Source: Streptomyces apocyni (GTDB lineage: Bacteria > Actinomycetota > Actinomycetes > Streptomycetales > Streptomycetaceae). From it: a stretch of 64,000 bases of DNA. Of the stretch, positions 33,848 through 42,111 are shown one piece after another. Where the stretch lies: NCBI RefSeq assembly GCF_009739465.1, contig NZ_WHOM01000040.1, positions 278,608 through 342,607 on the forward strand. The letters run 5' to 3'. A program made the position numbers and the translations under genes. How positions within the stretch are numbered: the stretch's first letter is position 1; each line of letters begins with the position of its first letter. The notes below the pieces were generated by a model. That model worked only from the letters and a program-made list of their open reading frames with translations. It did not search any database and had not been told where the DNA came from.

Positions 33848-34738
33848 ATGCTGAGCCTCGCCCTCGCGCTCCTCCTCGCCCTCTCGATCGCGGGCGCCTT
33901 CCACGGCATACGGATGTACCGCGCCGACGCCGAACTCCCCGGCGACCTCGCCCTGGCCCTGGAGGTCGGCGCCACCCGCGTCTCCGCCCCCGCCTCCGCG
34001 ATCGACCGCCTCGGCATGCGCTTCGCGCCGACGGTGCTGCGCCTGATGGGGCCCAAGAGGGTCGACGAGAAGCGCCGCAAGATCGACCAGGCGGGCAACC
34101 CCGGCGGCCTCACCATCGACCGCTACGCCGCCCGCCGCGCCGTCTACGGCGTCTTCGGCCTCGTATCAGCGGTGACGATGATCGCGGGCGGCGTACCGCT
34201 CTTCTCCCTCTTCGCCCTCGCCTTCGGGGCGTTCGCGGCGGACGCCCTGATCTGGCAGGCCATGAAGGAGCGGAAGGAGCAGATCGAACGCACCCTGCCC
34301 GACTTCCTGGACGTGCTGGCGGTCGTGGTCTCGGCGGGCCTCGGCTTCCGCCAGGCCCTGGACCGCGTATCGGAGCGCTATACGGGCCCGTGGTCCGACG
34401 AACTCCGCATCACCCTGCGCCAGATGGACATGGGCGTGTCCCGCCGTCAGGCGTTCGAGGAACTCCGCCGCCGCAACTCCAGCGAGCAGGTGTCGCAGTT
34501 CGTCACGGCACTCCAGCAGGGCGAGGAACTCGGCGCCCCGATCGCCGAGACCCTGATCCAGATCGCCAACGACATGCGCCGCACCGACGCCCAGAACGCC
34601 CGCCGCCGAGCCGCCAAGACCATCCCCAAGACGACGATGGTCACGCTCATCTTCATGGTTCCCGCGACCCTGATCCTGATCGTCTGCGGCATGTTCCTGG
34701 GCTCGGACACGGACTTCGGCTCCATCCTGGGAGGCTGA
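33848..34738 (+). CDS. tadC: TadC-like integral membrane protein (T2SSF family)
   Basis: Protein of 296 residues with a T2SSF domain: IERTLPDFLDVLAVVVSAGL, FRQALDRVSERYTGPW, QFVTALQQGEELGAPIAETL and RRRAAKTIPKTTMVTLIFMV. It has an N-terminal helix, a middle pair and a C-terminal helix. It is the partner of TadB in the pilus platform. ATG 33848 follows GAGGAG. GGGAGG near its end serves as ribosome-binding site for the kinase gene. Confidence 0.92.
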   Translation: MLSLALALLLALSIAGAFHGIRMYRADAELPGDLALALEVGATRVSAPASAIDRLGMRFAPTVLRLMGPKRVDEKRRKIDQAGNPGGLTIDRYAARRAVYGVFGLVSAVTMIAGGVPLFSLFALAFGAFAADALIWQAMKERKEQIERTLPDFLDVLAVVVSAGLGFRQALDRVSERYTGPWSDELRITLRQMDMGVSRRQAFEELRRRNSSEQVSQFVTALQQGEELGAPIAETLIQIANDMRRTDAQNARRRAAKTIPKTTMVTLIFMVPATLILIVCGMFLGSDTDFGSILGG

Positions 34739-34739
34739 C

Positions 34740-36461
34740 ATGCATCAGCCCGGCCGGCGTTTGAGGCCATCTTTTGAGCCCGTCCGGCGAGGACTTTCGG
34801 GAAGGGGCGGGGTGGGGGAGCTGTCCGAACCTCAACCCCCACCCACCCGCACTTACCCCGAGGCCCCAGCTCCGGCCGCCCTGAGCCACTTCCGCCCCGC
34901 GCGCAACACCCCGCGCTCCCCGGGCCCCGCGCGGCCGGGGCCCACGGGCGCGCCCGGGCCCCGCATGGCGCACCCCGTGCAGAGCGTGCTGCACGGCGGA
35001 GCCCCGCCCCCGGACACCGAGCCCGCATCCGCGCTCGCCGACGACGCCCCCGCCCCCAGCCTCCCCATCCAGCTCAGCGCCCTCCAGGCCCTCTGCCGCC
35101 AGGTCTTCGGCCTCCGCCTCGCGATGATCGTCATCGGCGCCCCCTTCGCCCTGAACCGCGCCGACGGCACCCTCGGCAGCTGGCTGGTCGGCGCGGCCGT
35201 CGTGTTCAGCCTGATGGGCTCGTACGCGATGCTGCGCGACTGGGAGACCCTGGGCCCGCTCGTCCTCAAGCACCGCTGGCTGATGGGCGTAGACCTGCTC
35301 TTCGGCGCGGTCCTCCTGCTCACCGCGTCCCCGGACTCGACCCTCGGCTACGCGGCCGTCTGCACCCCGCTGCTCGCGGGCCTGCTGTACGGCTGGCGCG
35401 GCGCCGGGATCTACACGGCCATCCAGATCGCGCTGCTGGCCGCCGCGTACACGGCCTGGCAGGACAGCATGCGCGGCCCCGCCAGTACGCTCCTGATCAC
35501 CGGCTTCTGCGTGGCGGCGGGCATCATCGGCGTGACCCTCCGCAACCTCATGTTCCGCTTCGGTACGGCGACCCAGGCCCTCTCCGAGGCGACCGCCCGC
35601 CTCGCCGTGGCCGACGCGGTCGAGCAGGAGCGCGCCCGCCTGGCACGCGAGATGCACGACTCCGTGGCCAAGACCCTGCACGGCGTGGCCCTGGCGGCGG
35701 ACGGCCTCGCGGAGGGCGCCGACCGCATGGACCCGGTACGGGTCAAGCACCAGGCGGGTCTGGTGGCGCGGAGCGCGCGTAAGGCGGCGGCCGAGTCGCG
35801 GGAGATCCTGGCGGACCTGCGGCGACAGGCGGACCTGGGGGGCGGGGGAGTGGACCTGTCCGCCGAACTGGCAGCACGGGTAGGGGACTTCTCGGCCCAG
35901 CGGTACGGGCGGCACAGCACTGACGGCGCCCCGGAGCCCGAACCCCGCCCTGGCCCCCGCCCCGGCCCCGGCTGTGGCCCCGGCCCCGGTTCCGAACTCG
36001 CCCCCACCACCCACTTCACGCCCCCCGACCCGGCGGCGGCCCCCCTCCCGGAACTCCCGCACGCCGTGGCCCGCCAGCTGCTGACCATCACCACCGAGGC
36101 CCTGGAAAACGCCCACCGCCACGCCCAGGCCACCGAGGTCACGGTGGAGGCGAGCGTCGTACCCGGCACTGCCCTGGGCGCGCTGCCCGTGGGCGACCTG
36201 CTCCGGATCAGCATCCGCGACAACGGCCGGGGCCTGCCCCCCGGCACCGACCTGGAAGCCCTCCGAGCGGCCGGACACTTCGGCCTGGTGGGCATGGTCG
36301 AACGCGCCGCGACCGTCGGCGCCCGCATCTGCATCGGCCGGGGCCGCAACGCGACCGGCACAGAAGTACGGCTCGACCTCCCCCTGTCGGCAGCGAGCAG
36401 CAACGGCCAGCCCACGCTACGGCCCGCCCCCACCGCCGCCCCTGCCCTCCCGTCTCCCTGA
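34740..36461 (+). CDS. NarL-type sensor histidine kinase in the Tad locus
   Basis: Protein of 573 residues. Residues 2-38 are encoded by the dispersed repeat copy B. Four or five membrane helices follow (about 115-270). The HisKA_3 dimerisation domain has the phospho-acceptor His about 306 (RARLAREMHDSVAKTLHGV). The ATPase domain shows ITTEALENAHRHAQA (N box), SIRDNGRGLPPG (G1) and HFGLVGMVERA (G2). A Pro/Gly-rich insert (PRPGPRPGPG) separates the two. ATG 34740 has GGGAGG six bases upstream. The next good ATG (34965, MAHPVQSVLHGG) lacks one, so translation through the repeat is likely. It pairs with the response regulator 10 bases downstream. Confidence 0.88.
   Translation: MHQPGRRLRPSFEPVRRGLSGRGGVGELSEPQPPPTRTYPEAPAPAALSHFRPARNTPRSPGPARPGPTGAPGPRMAHPVQSVLHGGAPPPDTEPASALADDAPAPSLPIQLSALQALCRQVFGLRLAMIVIGAPFALNRADGTLGSWLVGAAVVFSLMGSYAMLRDWETLGPLVLKHRWLMGVDLLFGAVLLLTASPDSTLGYAAVCTPLLAGLLYGWRGAGIYTAIQIALLAAAYTAWQDSMRGPASTLLITGFCVAAGIIGVTLRNLMFRFGTATQALSEATARLAVADAVEQERARLAREMHDSVAKTLHGVALAADGLAEGADRMDPVRVKHQAGLVARSARKAAAESREILADLRRQADLGGGGVDLSAELAARVGDFSAQRYGRHSTDGAPEPEPRPGPRPGPGCGPGPGSELAPTTHFTPPDPAAAPLPELPHAVARQLLTITTEALENAHRHAQATEVTVEASVVPGTALGALPVGDLLRISIRDNGRGLPPGTDLEALRAAGHFGLVGMVERAATVGARICIGRGRNATGTEVRLDLPLSAASSNGQPTLRPAPTAAPALPSP
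34745..34852 (+). repeat. Dispersed repeat, copy B (5' end of kinase gene)
   Basis: 108 bp, about 85% identical to copy A at 30833-30939 and in the same orientation. Reading frames differ only slightly, so both encode PGRRGLSGRGGVG-like peptide. It starts five bases after the kinase start codon begins. Confidence 0.8.
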
Positions 36462-36471
36462 GAGGCCCCCC

Positions 36472-37527
36472 ATGCCACATCAGACCCCGAGACCAAGCCC
36501 CAGCGCAGGCCCGACCCCGACCCCGAGGCCAAGCCGGAGCCCGAGACGAAGCCCAAGCCCAAGCCCAGGCCCGAGCTCAAGCCCGAGCCCGAGGCCGTAC
36601 GCCAACCACGACGGCGGCACCCACACCCCCCTGCCCGCCCCGCCCGCCCAGCCTTCCCTACGCGTCCTGCGCGTGGTCGTCGCCGACGACAACCCCGTCG
36701 TCCGGGCAGGCCTCTGCGCCCTCCTCAACGGCCGCCACGACATCACGGTCGTCGCGGAGGCCCGCGACGGTCGCCAGGCCTTGGCGGCAACCGAGCAACA
36801 CCGCCCGGACGTCGTCCTGCTGGACGTCCGCATGCCCGGCGTCGACGGCATCTCCGCCCTGCCGTACCTGCTGCCGCTCGCTCCCGTGATGATGCTGACC
36901 TACAGCCGCGAGAACGCCATCGTCCAGGAAGCCCTACGACTGGGCGCCCGTGGCTACCTGGTCCACGGCGAGTTCACGGCGGAGCAACTCGTCGCGGCCG
37001 TACGGGACATACAGGAGGGCCGCGCGTATCTGTCGGCCAGCGCGCAGGGGGCCTTGCTGGAGCAGGTGAGGTCGAGGCCTGGGGCGGGGCCTGGGCTCGG
37101 GAGTGGGTCGCGTGCTGGGTCGGGTGCTGGGGCTGAGACGGGCGTCCCGCACCCCGGGGTGGATGCGACTGCACAGCATCCGATGGGCGCCAATCCAGGG
37201 CCAGATGTCTCGGATTCGCCGTTCGGCTCGGCAGCTGCTTCGCATCTGCAATCAGCTATGGGACAGTCGTTACAGGCTCACCAAGCACCCGCACCACACG
37301 GGGCGCGCAACCGCCGGGAATTCGGGCTGAGTTCGAGGGAGGTGGAGGTCATGGATCTCATCGCCGCAGGCATGAGCAACCAGCAAATCGCCGCCACCTG
37401 TTTCATCAGCGAGAAGACCGTCAAGAACCACATCAACCGGATCTTCGCAAAACTGCACAGCGCCAGCCGCAGCGAAGCCATCGCGGTGTGGCTGGGTACG
37501 GCGCGGGGGCGGGGGAGTCATGAGTGA
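36472..37527 (+). CDS. NarL/LuxR-type response regulator in the Tad locus
   Basis: Protein of 351 residues. A Pro/Ser-rich N-terminal extension of about 60 residues is encoded by a degenerate AGCCCAAGCCC hexamer repeat. The receiver domain follows: VVVADDNPVVRAG, the phospho-acceptor Asp about 117 in DVVLLDVRMPGVDG, MMLTYSRE and GARGYLVHG. A Gly/Ala/Ser-rich linker (about 205-270) leads to a LuxR helix-turn-helix, LSSREVEVMDLIAAGMSNQQIAATCFISEKTVKNH. Cognate to the upstream kinase. Its place between tadC and the pilin gene suggests it controls pilus gene expression. Confidence 0.92.
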   Translation: MPHQTPRPSPSAGPTPTPRPSRSPRRSPSPSPGPSSSPSPRPYANHDGGTHTPLPAPPAQPSLRVLRVVVADDNPVVRAGLCALLNGRHDITVVAEARDGRQALAATEQHRPDVVLLDVRMPGVDGISALPYLLPLAPVMMLTYSRENAIVQEALRLGARGYLVHGEFTAEQLVAAVRDIQEGRAYLSASAQGALLEQVRSRPGAGPGLGSGSRAGSGAGAETGVPHPGVDATAQHPMGANPGPDVSDSPFGSAAASHLQSAMGQSLQAHQAPAPHGARNRREFGLSSREVEVMDLIAAGMSNQQIAATCFISEKTVKNHINRIFAKLHSASRSEAIAVWLGTARGRGSHE

Positions 37528-37640
37528 GCACCCCAGGGTTTGGGCCCGAGCTTGGGCCCACGGACCCTCGGCGAGGAGCCACGGCCGGACGTACGTTCCT
37601 CGGGTCGCTAGCGGCACCGGACCCGGAGGGGAACACCATC

Positions 37641-37856
37641 ATGACGAACCGCAACAACAGCAGCATCCGCACCTGGAAGAACACCATCGTCTCGCGGATG
37701 CGGGGCAAGAAGGCGGACGAGGGCGCGGGGTTTGTGGAGTACGCGGGGTTGTTGGTGCTGATCGCGGCGATCGTTACGGCTGTGGTGGCGTTGGGGCTGG
37801 ACGCCACCATCTCCGGCGCCATCGACGGGGCAGTTGCCGAGATCACTGGCGGCTGA
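37641..37856 (+). CDS. flp: Flp pilin
   Basis: Small prepilin of 71 residues. A basic leader ends in KKADEG, then AGFVEYAGLLVLIAAIVTAVV. Cleavage between Gly28 and Ala29 puts Glu at +5 and Tyr at +6, the defining Flp motif, followed by the hydrophobic assembly helix and a short Gly-ending tail. It is the main structural subunit of the pilus. ATG 37641 follows GGAGGGG; an upstream in-frame ATG at 37524 would add an unlikely 39 residues. Its TGA overlaps the tadG start. Confidence 0.93.
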   Translation: MTNRNNSSIRTWKNTIVSRMRGKKADEGAGFVEYAGLLVLIAAIVTAVVALGLDATISGAIDGAVAEITGG

Positions 37857-38473
37857 TGCCTCTTCGCTTGCGTGACGACAGAGGGCAGACTCTCCCGCTG
37901 TACATCTGGCTGGTAGGGATTCTGCTCTTTGTTGGGTTCGTCTTCTTCGTCTTCGCCAAAGGGGCCGTGGCGCGCAGCGGAGCTCAGTCCGCTGCCGACG
38001 CCGCGGCCCTCGCTGCTGCGCAGGACGTCCGGGACCAGTTCGTGGACGGCCTGATGGACGGCATCCAAGACGGCGGCTGGGTCAACTGGATTGAGGGCAA
38101 CGGGACTTGGGAGTCCGACCCGTTCGCCGCCGCAGCCTCACTCGCTGCGGCGAACGACTCGACCTTGCAGGGCCTCAACGAGGGCCAAGTCAACGGGAAG
38201 CTGTCCTTCACTGCCAGCATCCAAACCAACTACGCCGTGGGTGACTCCCTTGTTCCCGGCACCGAGGACATGCAGGCCAACGCTAGCGCGACGGCAGTGA
38301 TCGAACCTCGCTGCGAGGTCGACCTTTCCGTCGATCCCACGGAGTTCGTGAAGTTCAGCTGCGATGGCGGCGGTTCCTGGGAGATTGATCTAGAGGACTT
38401 TGATCCGGAAGACCTTGATCCTCTCGATCTCCCGGAGGCCAAGGATCTGTTCTCAGTGCAACTCGCTGAGTGA
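37856..38473 (+). CDS. TadG-like pilus assembly protein
   Basis: Protein of 205 residues. N-terminal DDRGQTLPLYIWLVGILLFVGFVFFVFAK and RSGAQSAADAAALAAAQ are the TadG/TadE-type membrane anchor and following helix. The remainder is extracytoplasmic and acidic, with two Cys (RCEVDL; FSCDGG) that may form a disulfide, and an Asp/Leu-rich end (EDFDPEDLDPLDLPEA). ATG 37856 overlaps the Flp stop. This gene and the next are less G/C-biased at third positions than the rest of the locus. Confidence 0.82.
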   Translation: MPLRLRDDRGQTLPLYIWLVGILLFVGFVFFVFAKGAVARSGAQSAADAAALAAAQDVRDQFVDGLMDGIQDGGWVNWIEGNGTWESDPFAAAASLAAANDSTLQGLNEGQVNGKLSFTASIQTNYAVGDSLVPGTEDMQANASATAVIEPRCEVDLSVDPTEFVKFSCDGGGSWEIDLEDFDPEDLDPLDLPEAKDLFSVQLAE

Positions 38474-38500
38474 CGAGCGACGACAACAGAAGGAAGCACG

Positions 38501-39112
38501 ATGGGGATGCGGCACACCTTGAAGGCCCGAAGGGCACTGACCGCAGTGGCGATCACGACTGGCTTGGCCCTCACGGTAGCCGGATGCTCCGGGGGTGACG
38601 ACGACAAGAGCGACAAGGAGAACACGGGCTCCACCTCGTCTCCCTCCACTACGGAGGACCAGGAGGGGGGCGAGGACAGGTCGGGAGGGAGCCAGACGCC
38701 AGCGGAGGATGAGGTCCTAGCCGAGGTGACGGGCGGCGACAACGTCACGTTGACGTTCAACTCTGCGGTGCGTGATGACGGTGGGTTTCTCACTGTCACA
38801 GGGAAGGTCAAGAACGGTGGGGCTAAGCGGGTCCTCTTCACGTCGTGGCGTGGTGACGAGAAGGAGTTGCAGGCGAACGGGGCTTCGCTGGCTGGCGCCA
38901 ACCTAATCGACAAGGCGAGCAAGAAGCGATACCTCATTCTGCGCGACACCCAGGGGCGCTGCCTCTGTACGCAGTTCAAGGGTGGGATCAACGCAGGGGA
39001 GGAGCGGCCCTTCTTCGCTCAATTCCCGGCCCCGCCCGAAGGCACCAACAAGGTCGACTTCCAGATCGCCGACATGCCCCCAGCCGCCATCGAGATCTCC
39101 GAGGGTGAGTGA
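38501..39112 (+). CDS. Lipoprotein associated with the Tad locus
   Basis: Protein of 203 residues with a lipoprotein signal peptide (ALTAVAITTGLALTVAGC, lipobox VAGC), an Asp/Glu/Ser/Thr-rich spacer and a beta-rich domain (NVTLTFNSAVRDDGGFLTVTGKV; RYLILRDTQGRCLCTQF). Function unknown. It lies between tadG and the OmpA-like gene with gaps of 27 and 3 bases, so it is in the operon. In a monoderm it may hold the pilus machine at the outer face of the membrane. Confidence 0.82.
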   Translation: MGMRHTLKARRALTAVAITTGLALTVAGCSGGDDDKSDKENTGSTSSPSTTEDQEGGEDRSGGSQTPAEDEVLAEVTGGDNVTLTFNSAVRDDGGFLTVTGKVKNGGAKRVLFTSWRGDEKELQANGASLAGANLIDKASKKRYLILRDTQGRCLCTQFKGGINAGEERPFFAQFPAPPEGTNKVDFQIADMPPAAIEISEGE

Positions 39113-39115
39113 CCC

Positions 39116-39814
39116 ATGCACCAAACCACCCTCCCTCGCCACCGCCGACCAACAGGTCTAGCCGTAACCACCGCCACAGCCGTAGCCCTGCTGGCAACCC
39201 TCACCACCGGCATGGCTCACGCCGACGACGACCCAAGCGCGCCCCCCGGCTCAACAACAACCAGCGCCCCGCCCAAGGTGGACGCCAACTCCCCCGGCCT
39301 GAAACTGGCCGACGGCGCCACCCTCGCCCCCGCCAAAGTCCTCGACATCAAGTCGGTCGTCGAAGACCTCGGCGGCGAGGAACGCCGCGAGGACACCAAC
39401 GAGAACGTCAAGTTCTCCCTCCAGGCCGAAGTCCTCTTCCCGAAGGACAGCTCCAAGCTGAACCCCTCCGCCAACGCCCGCATCAAGGAGATCGCCGAAG
39501 AGATCGAGTCCCAGGGCGGCACCAAGGTCCGGGTGTTCGGCTTCACGGACAACCTCGGCACGTACCAGCACGGACTGAAGCTCTCCAAGCAGCGGGCCGA
39601 CACCGTGCACAAGCAACTGTCGAAGAGCCTCGGCCCGTCGGTCACGTACGAGGTGCGCGGCTACAGCGAGGACTACCCGATCGCGGACAACTCCACGGAA
39701 GAAGGCCGTCGAAAGAACCGCCGAGTGGAGATCTCCTTCCCCCGCGACGAGTCCAACTCCAACTCCGGCTCCAACTCCGGCTCCGACTCCAGCTCCAGCG
39801 ACGAGTCCACCTGA
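39116..39814 (+). CDS. Secreted OmpA-like peptidoglycan-binding protein
   Basis: Protein of 232 residues: signal peptide (TTATAVALLATLTTGMAHA), Thr/Ser/Pro-rich spacer and an OmpA domain. SLQAEVLFPKDSSKLNPSA, KVRVFGFTDNLGTYQHGLKLSKQRAD and NRRVEISF are the peptidoglycan-binding OmpA motif, with conserved Asp and Arg for diaminopimelate. The tail is Ser/Asn/Gly-rich. Tad loci of diderms often carry an OmpA protein; here it could clamp the pilus base to the cell wall. Starts 3 bases after the lipoprotein stop; last gene of the locus. Confidence 0.9.
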   Translation: MHQTTLPRHRRPTGLAVTTATAVALLATLTTGMAHADDDPSAPPGSTTTSAPPKVDANSPGLKLADGATLAPAKVLDIKSVVEDLGGEERREDTNENVKFSLQAEVLFPKDSSKLNPSANARIKEIAEEIESQGGTKVRVFGFTDNLGTYQHGLKLSKQRADTVHKQLSKSLGPSVTYEVRGYSEDYPIADNSTEEGRRKNRRVEISFPRDESNSNSGSNSGSDSSSSDEST

Positions 39815-39869
39815 CCCCCGGACCCCCGGACCCCGACCCCTGACCCCCGGGCCGCCCCACACCCCGAGA

Positions 39870-39898
39870 GCCGGGCCGCGAGTCCCTCACGGCTCGGC
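39870..39898 (+). terminator. Terminator hairpin at end of Tad locus
   Basis: A 9 bp stem with one G-T pair (39870-39878 with 39890-39898) and an 11-base loop ends in CTCACGGCTCGGCC. A closely related hairpin (ATCGCTCACGGCCCGGCC) follows the anti-sigma-like gene at 44673. Confidence 0.6.
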
Positions 39899-40010
39899 CT
39901 CCTTCGCGACCTGACCTGACCGCCCCGATGCGACCGGCAGGCATAGAGACGCAGACCTACTGGACGGGGCCCTCGTCCGTGCCGTGCTCCGCCATGGAGC
40001 CGTGGTTCCC

Positions 40011-40790
40011 TCAGAGGTCGTCGAGCAGTGCGAGCTCGTCCAAAGCCTTGCGTACCTGCGGACGCCAGTCGACGTGGCCGACCTCGTGATGGGCGGCGGG
40101 GAAGCGGCGGCCGGGGGGCTTGCTGTCCCAGTCACGCACACTGGGAACGGCACGTCGCACATGGACCAAAGCCCCAACGGCGTTCATGTGGAAGACCACT
40201 TCGAGCTGTTCCGGCTGCCCGGGACCGGCTGAGCGGTTGGTGAGGTAGAAGTTCTGGTAGAAGCCCCAGTGCTGCTCCATGTTCGGAACGTAGGAGTCGA
40301 TGACATTCGCGGAGTCACAGTGATATCCCTCCTCCACGAACGCGTCCAGGACGGCCTCGTGCAGGGGCAGGGCCGATATGTGGAGCAGGTCGTTGTCCAT
40401 TTCGGTGCCGTCGTCGTTCCAGTCCCGGCGGAGGCTGCTCTTCACTGAGAGCACGACACCCAGAGCACGGCCGCCGAGTTCGCTCACGGGGACTTCCCAG
40501 GAAAGCCGTTCGGAGAAGGTGAGCCGCTGTTCCTCGCCTTTACGCAGCGTGAAGTACGAGGGGTCGGCAACGGAGCTCTCGAACTCGTAGTCCCGCTCCT
40601 CACCGTTGTAGCTCGTGCACTGGACGGTGAAGTTCAGATAGATCCCCTGTATGGGCGTGTCGCGCGCCCCACCTCTGAGGAAGACCTCGCCCTCCACATT
40701 TCCGCCCGGAAACACCGGCCCCAGGATGTTTGTGTCCACCTCGATCGCCTCGTCCGGATCACCGATCCCGAACAGCCGCTTGAAGCCCAC
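40011..40790 (-). CDS. Spo0M-like sporulation-control protein
   Basis: Protein of 259 residues of the Spo0M (arrestin-like fold) family: MGFKRLFGIGDPDEAIEVDT, then VFPGGNVEGEVFLRGG and QGIYLNFTVQCTSY. In Bacillus Spo0M affects sporulation and cell-shape proteins. Streptomyces genomes carry several paralogues of uncertain role. The C-terminal 40 residues (WDSKPPGRRFPAAHHEVGHVDW) are a common tail in Streptomyces members. ATG 40790. No operon partners. Confidence 0.88.
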   Translation of the reverse strand: MGFKRLFGIGDPDEAIEVDTNILGPVFPGGNVEGEVFLRGGARDTPIQGIYLNFTVQCTSYNGEERDYEFESSVADPSYFTLRKGEEQRLTFSERLSWEVPVSELGGRALGVVLSVKSSLRRDWNDDGTEMDNDLLHISALPLHEAVLDAFVEEGYHCDSANVIDSYVPNMEQHWGFYQNFYLTNRSAGPGQPEQLEVVFHMNAVGALVHVRRAVPSVRDWDSKPPGRRFPAAHHEVGHVDWRPQVRKALDELALLDDL

Positions 40791-41035
40791 TTGTTGCCCC
40801 TCCCTGAGCCCGCGATGATCAGGCGAGAAGGCTAGCAGCGGGCCGTCCGCACCTGGCTTCGAGTCCGCCTGACGCGGCGCCTGCGGGTGGGTGAGCCGCC
40901 TCGACCGTGCGGGGCGGGTGTGGGTGAGCCGCTGGGATGCGGATGGAGATCGACGGGGCCGGGCCGTTCGGGTCGTACTCGGTCGTGGTGGTGCCCCTCG
41001 CCCTGGATTGGACGCATCCGCTTCGTATGTCTGGG

Positions 41036-41653
41036 TCAGGTGCGGGGTTGTCCGGCTTTGAGGAGGGCGGTCACGTCGAGGGTGACCTTGGCGCCGATGG
41101 ACTCGGGGAGCGTGACTAGCTCGCCTGGCGCGTGGACGCGGTGGGTGTCGTATTCGTTGGCGATGGGGTCGGTGAGGACGTGCAGGCGCTGGTGCTTGCG
41201 GTCGAGGATGACGTAGACCGGGATCTTGGCGATGGCGTATGCGGCGACCTTGGCGCGTAGGTCCTGCTGGTAGTTGCTAGAGGTGACTTCCAGGACTAGC
41301 CGGAAGGTTGCCGGGTCGTAGCAGTTGTTCTCGATGAGGTGCTCGTCGATGTCGGCGTCGACCACGGCGAAGTCGGGTACGGCGTAGTCCTCCGGGCCGT
41401 CGGGAAGCCAGAGGCCGACCCCCTGCACGATTTCCGTCTCCCCGTCGTCATCGTCCAAGCCCGCTGCGACGAAGGGGCGCATGATCTTCGTCAGCGCACG
41501 GGCGTGTGGGTTGTCGGGTGGCGGGGTCACGAGGAGCAGGCCTCCGATGATCTCGACGCGGTGGCCAGGGTTCTGTTCCATGAGCTTGTTGGCCTCTTCG
41601 AGCAAGGTCAGCGGCTCGCGGTCACAGGGGTGCTCGACTGCGGTGGCAGACAT
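41036..41653 (-). CDS. Uma2-family protein (DUF820, PD-(D/E)XK nuclease fold)
   Basis: Protein of 205 residues. VEIIGGLLLVTPPPDNPHA, YAVPDFAVVDADID, LVLEVTSSNYQQDLRAKVAAYA and IPVYVILD form the DUF820/Uma2 core. Asp, Glu and Lys of the PD-(D/E)XK site are present. Uma2 proteins are abundant in Streptomyces and Cyanobacteria and their biological role is unresolved. ATG 41653 follows AGGAGG. It lies downstream of a duplicated DUF397 gene on the same strand. Confidence 0.88.
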   Translation of the reverse strand: MSATAVEHPCDREPLTLLEEANKLMEQNPGHRVEIIGGLLLVTPPPDNPHARALTKIMRPFVAAGLDDDDGETEIVQGVGLWLPDGPEDYAVPDFAVVDADIDEHLIENNCYDPATFRLVLEVTSSNYQQDLRAKVAAYAIAKIPVYVILDRKHQRLHVLTDPIANEYDTHRVHAPGELVTLPESIGAKVTLDVTALLKAGQPRT

Positions 41654-41705
41654 GGCGGGCCTCCTGGTGGCTGGTGTCGAGAGCATCATCGTAAGCAGGT
41701 ATACC

Positions 41706-41747
41706 CCGGTGTGTCCCGTACGGGCGGTGCTCGCCCGTACGAGTGAA
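41706..41747. repeat. CCCGTACGGG-type inverted repeat, imperfect copy
   Basis: GTGTCCCGTACGGGCG, a short loop, then CGCCCGTACGAGTG form an imperfect hairpin. It is related to the perfect 17 bp stem at 49451-49490 and lies between the Uma2 and DUF397 genes. It may terminate transcription or belong to a dispersed repeat family. Confidence 0.5.
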
Positions 41748-41775
41748 AGGGACTGGCGGGGGCCGTGGGCTGGAG

Positions 41776-41967
41776 CTACAGCAGGTGGTCGGCTTTTCCG
41801 GCCTTGATGTCGCGGATCAGGGTGCGGAGGGCTTCGTGGGTGTCGGTGAGGTGGCGGTCCTCTTGTCCGGCGATGGCGATGTAGCCGTTGCCGTTGTCGT
41901 CGGTCCCGAGCCGGAAGCAGTTCGCGCCTTCTCCGCAGAAGGGCTCTTCCCAGGTGATGCTGGTCAA
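41776..41967 (-). CDS. DUF397-type small protein, second copy
   Basis: Protein of 63 residues (SITWEEPFCGEGANCFRLGTDD... DIKAGKADHLL) of the DUF397/WhiJ-associated class. It is nearly identical to the copy at 42758-42949. The start is TTG 41967, at the place of the ATG in the other copy, with GGAGGAG upstream. In Streptomyces such proteins partner with an XRE regulator and can act as toxin-antitoxin-like or developmental pairs. Here the adjacent regulator is reduced to its last codons. Confidence 0.75.
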   Translation of the reverse strand: MTSITWEEPFCGEGANCFRLGTDDNGNGYIAIAGQEDRHLTDTHEALRTLIRDIKAGKADHLL

Positions 41968-42049
41968 GGTGGTCTCCTCCAAAGGGTGCGGGCGAGCTTG
42001 TGGATGAGCTCCCGCGAGGCTCTGGGCGGGAGCGATGCTCTCTCCATCC
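41968..42049 (-). pseudogene. 3' remnant of XRE/DUF5753 regulator
   Basis: On the minus strand this encodes MERASLPPRASRELIHKLAR, matching the last codons of the intact regulator at 42961 (MEKASLSPKASRDFIHKLAR). Nothing upstream matches the rest of that gene. It arose with the DUF397 copy as part of a 275 bp duplication (41775-42049 and 42757-43031). Confidence 0.8.
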
Positions 42050-42111
42050 CTGCGGCCGCGCGGGCGTAGATGACGGACGCGGTGCTGTGCTCTGACAACC
42101 CAGTGGTGACG

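Noticed and set aside
40937..41119. 60-codon plus-strand frame between Spo0M-like and Uma2 genes
   Set aside because: Partly antisense to Uma2, no ribosome-binding site of note and no recognisable motif.
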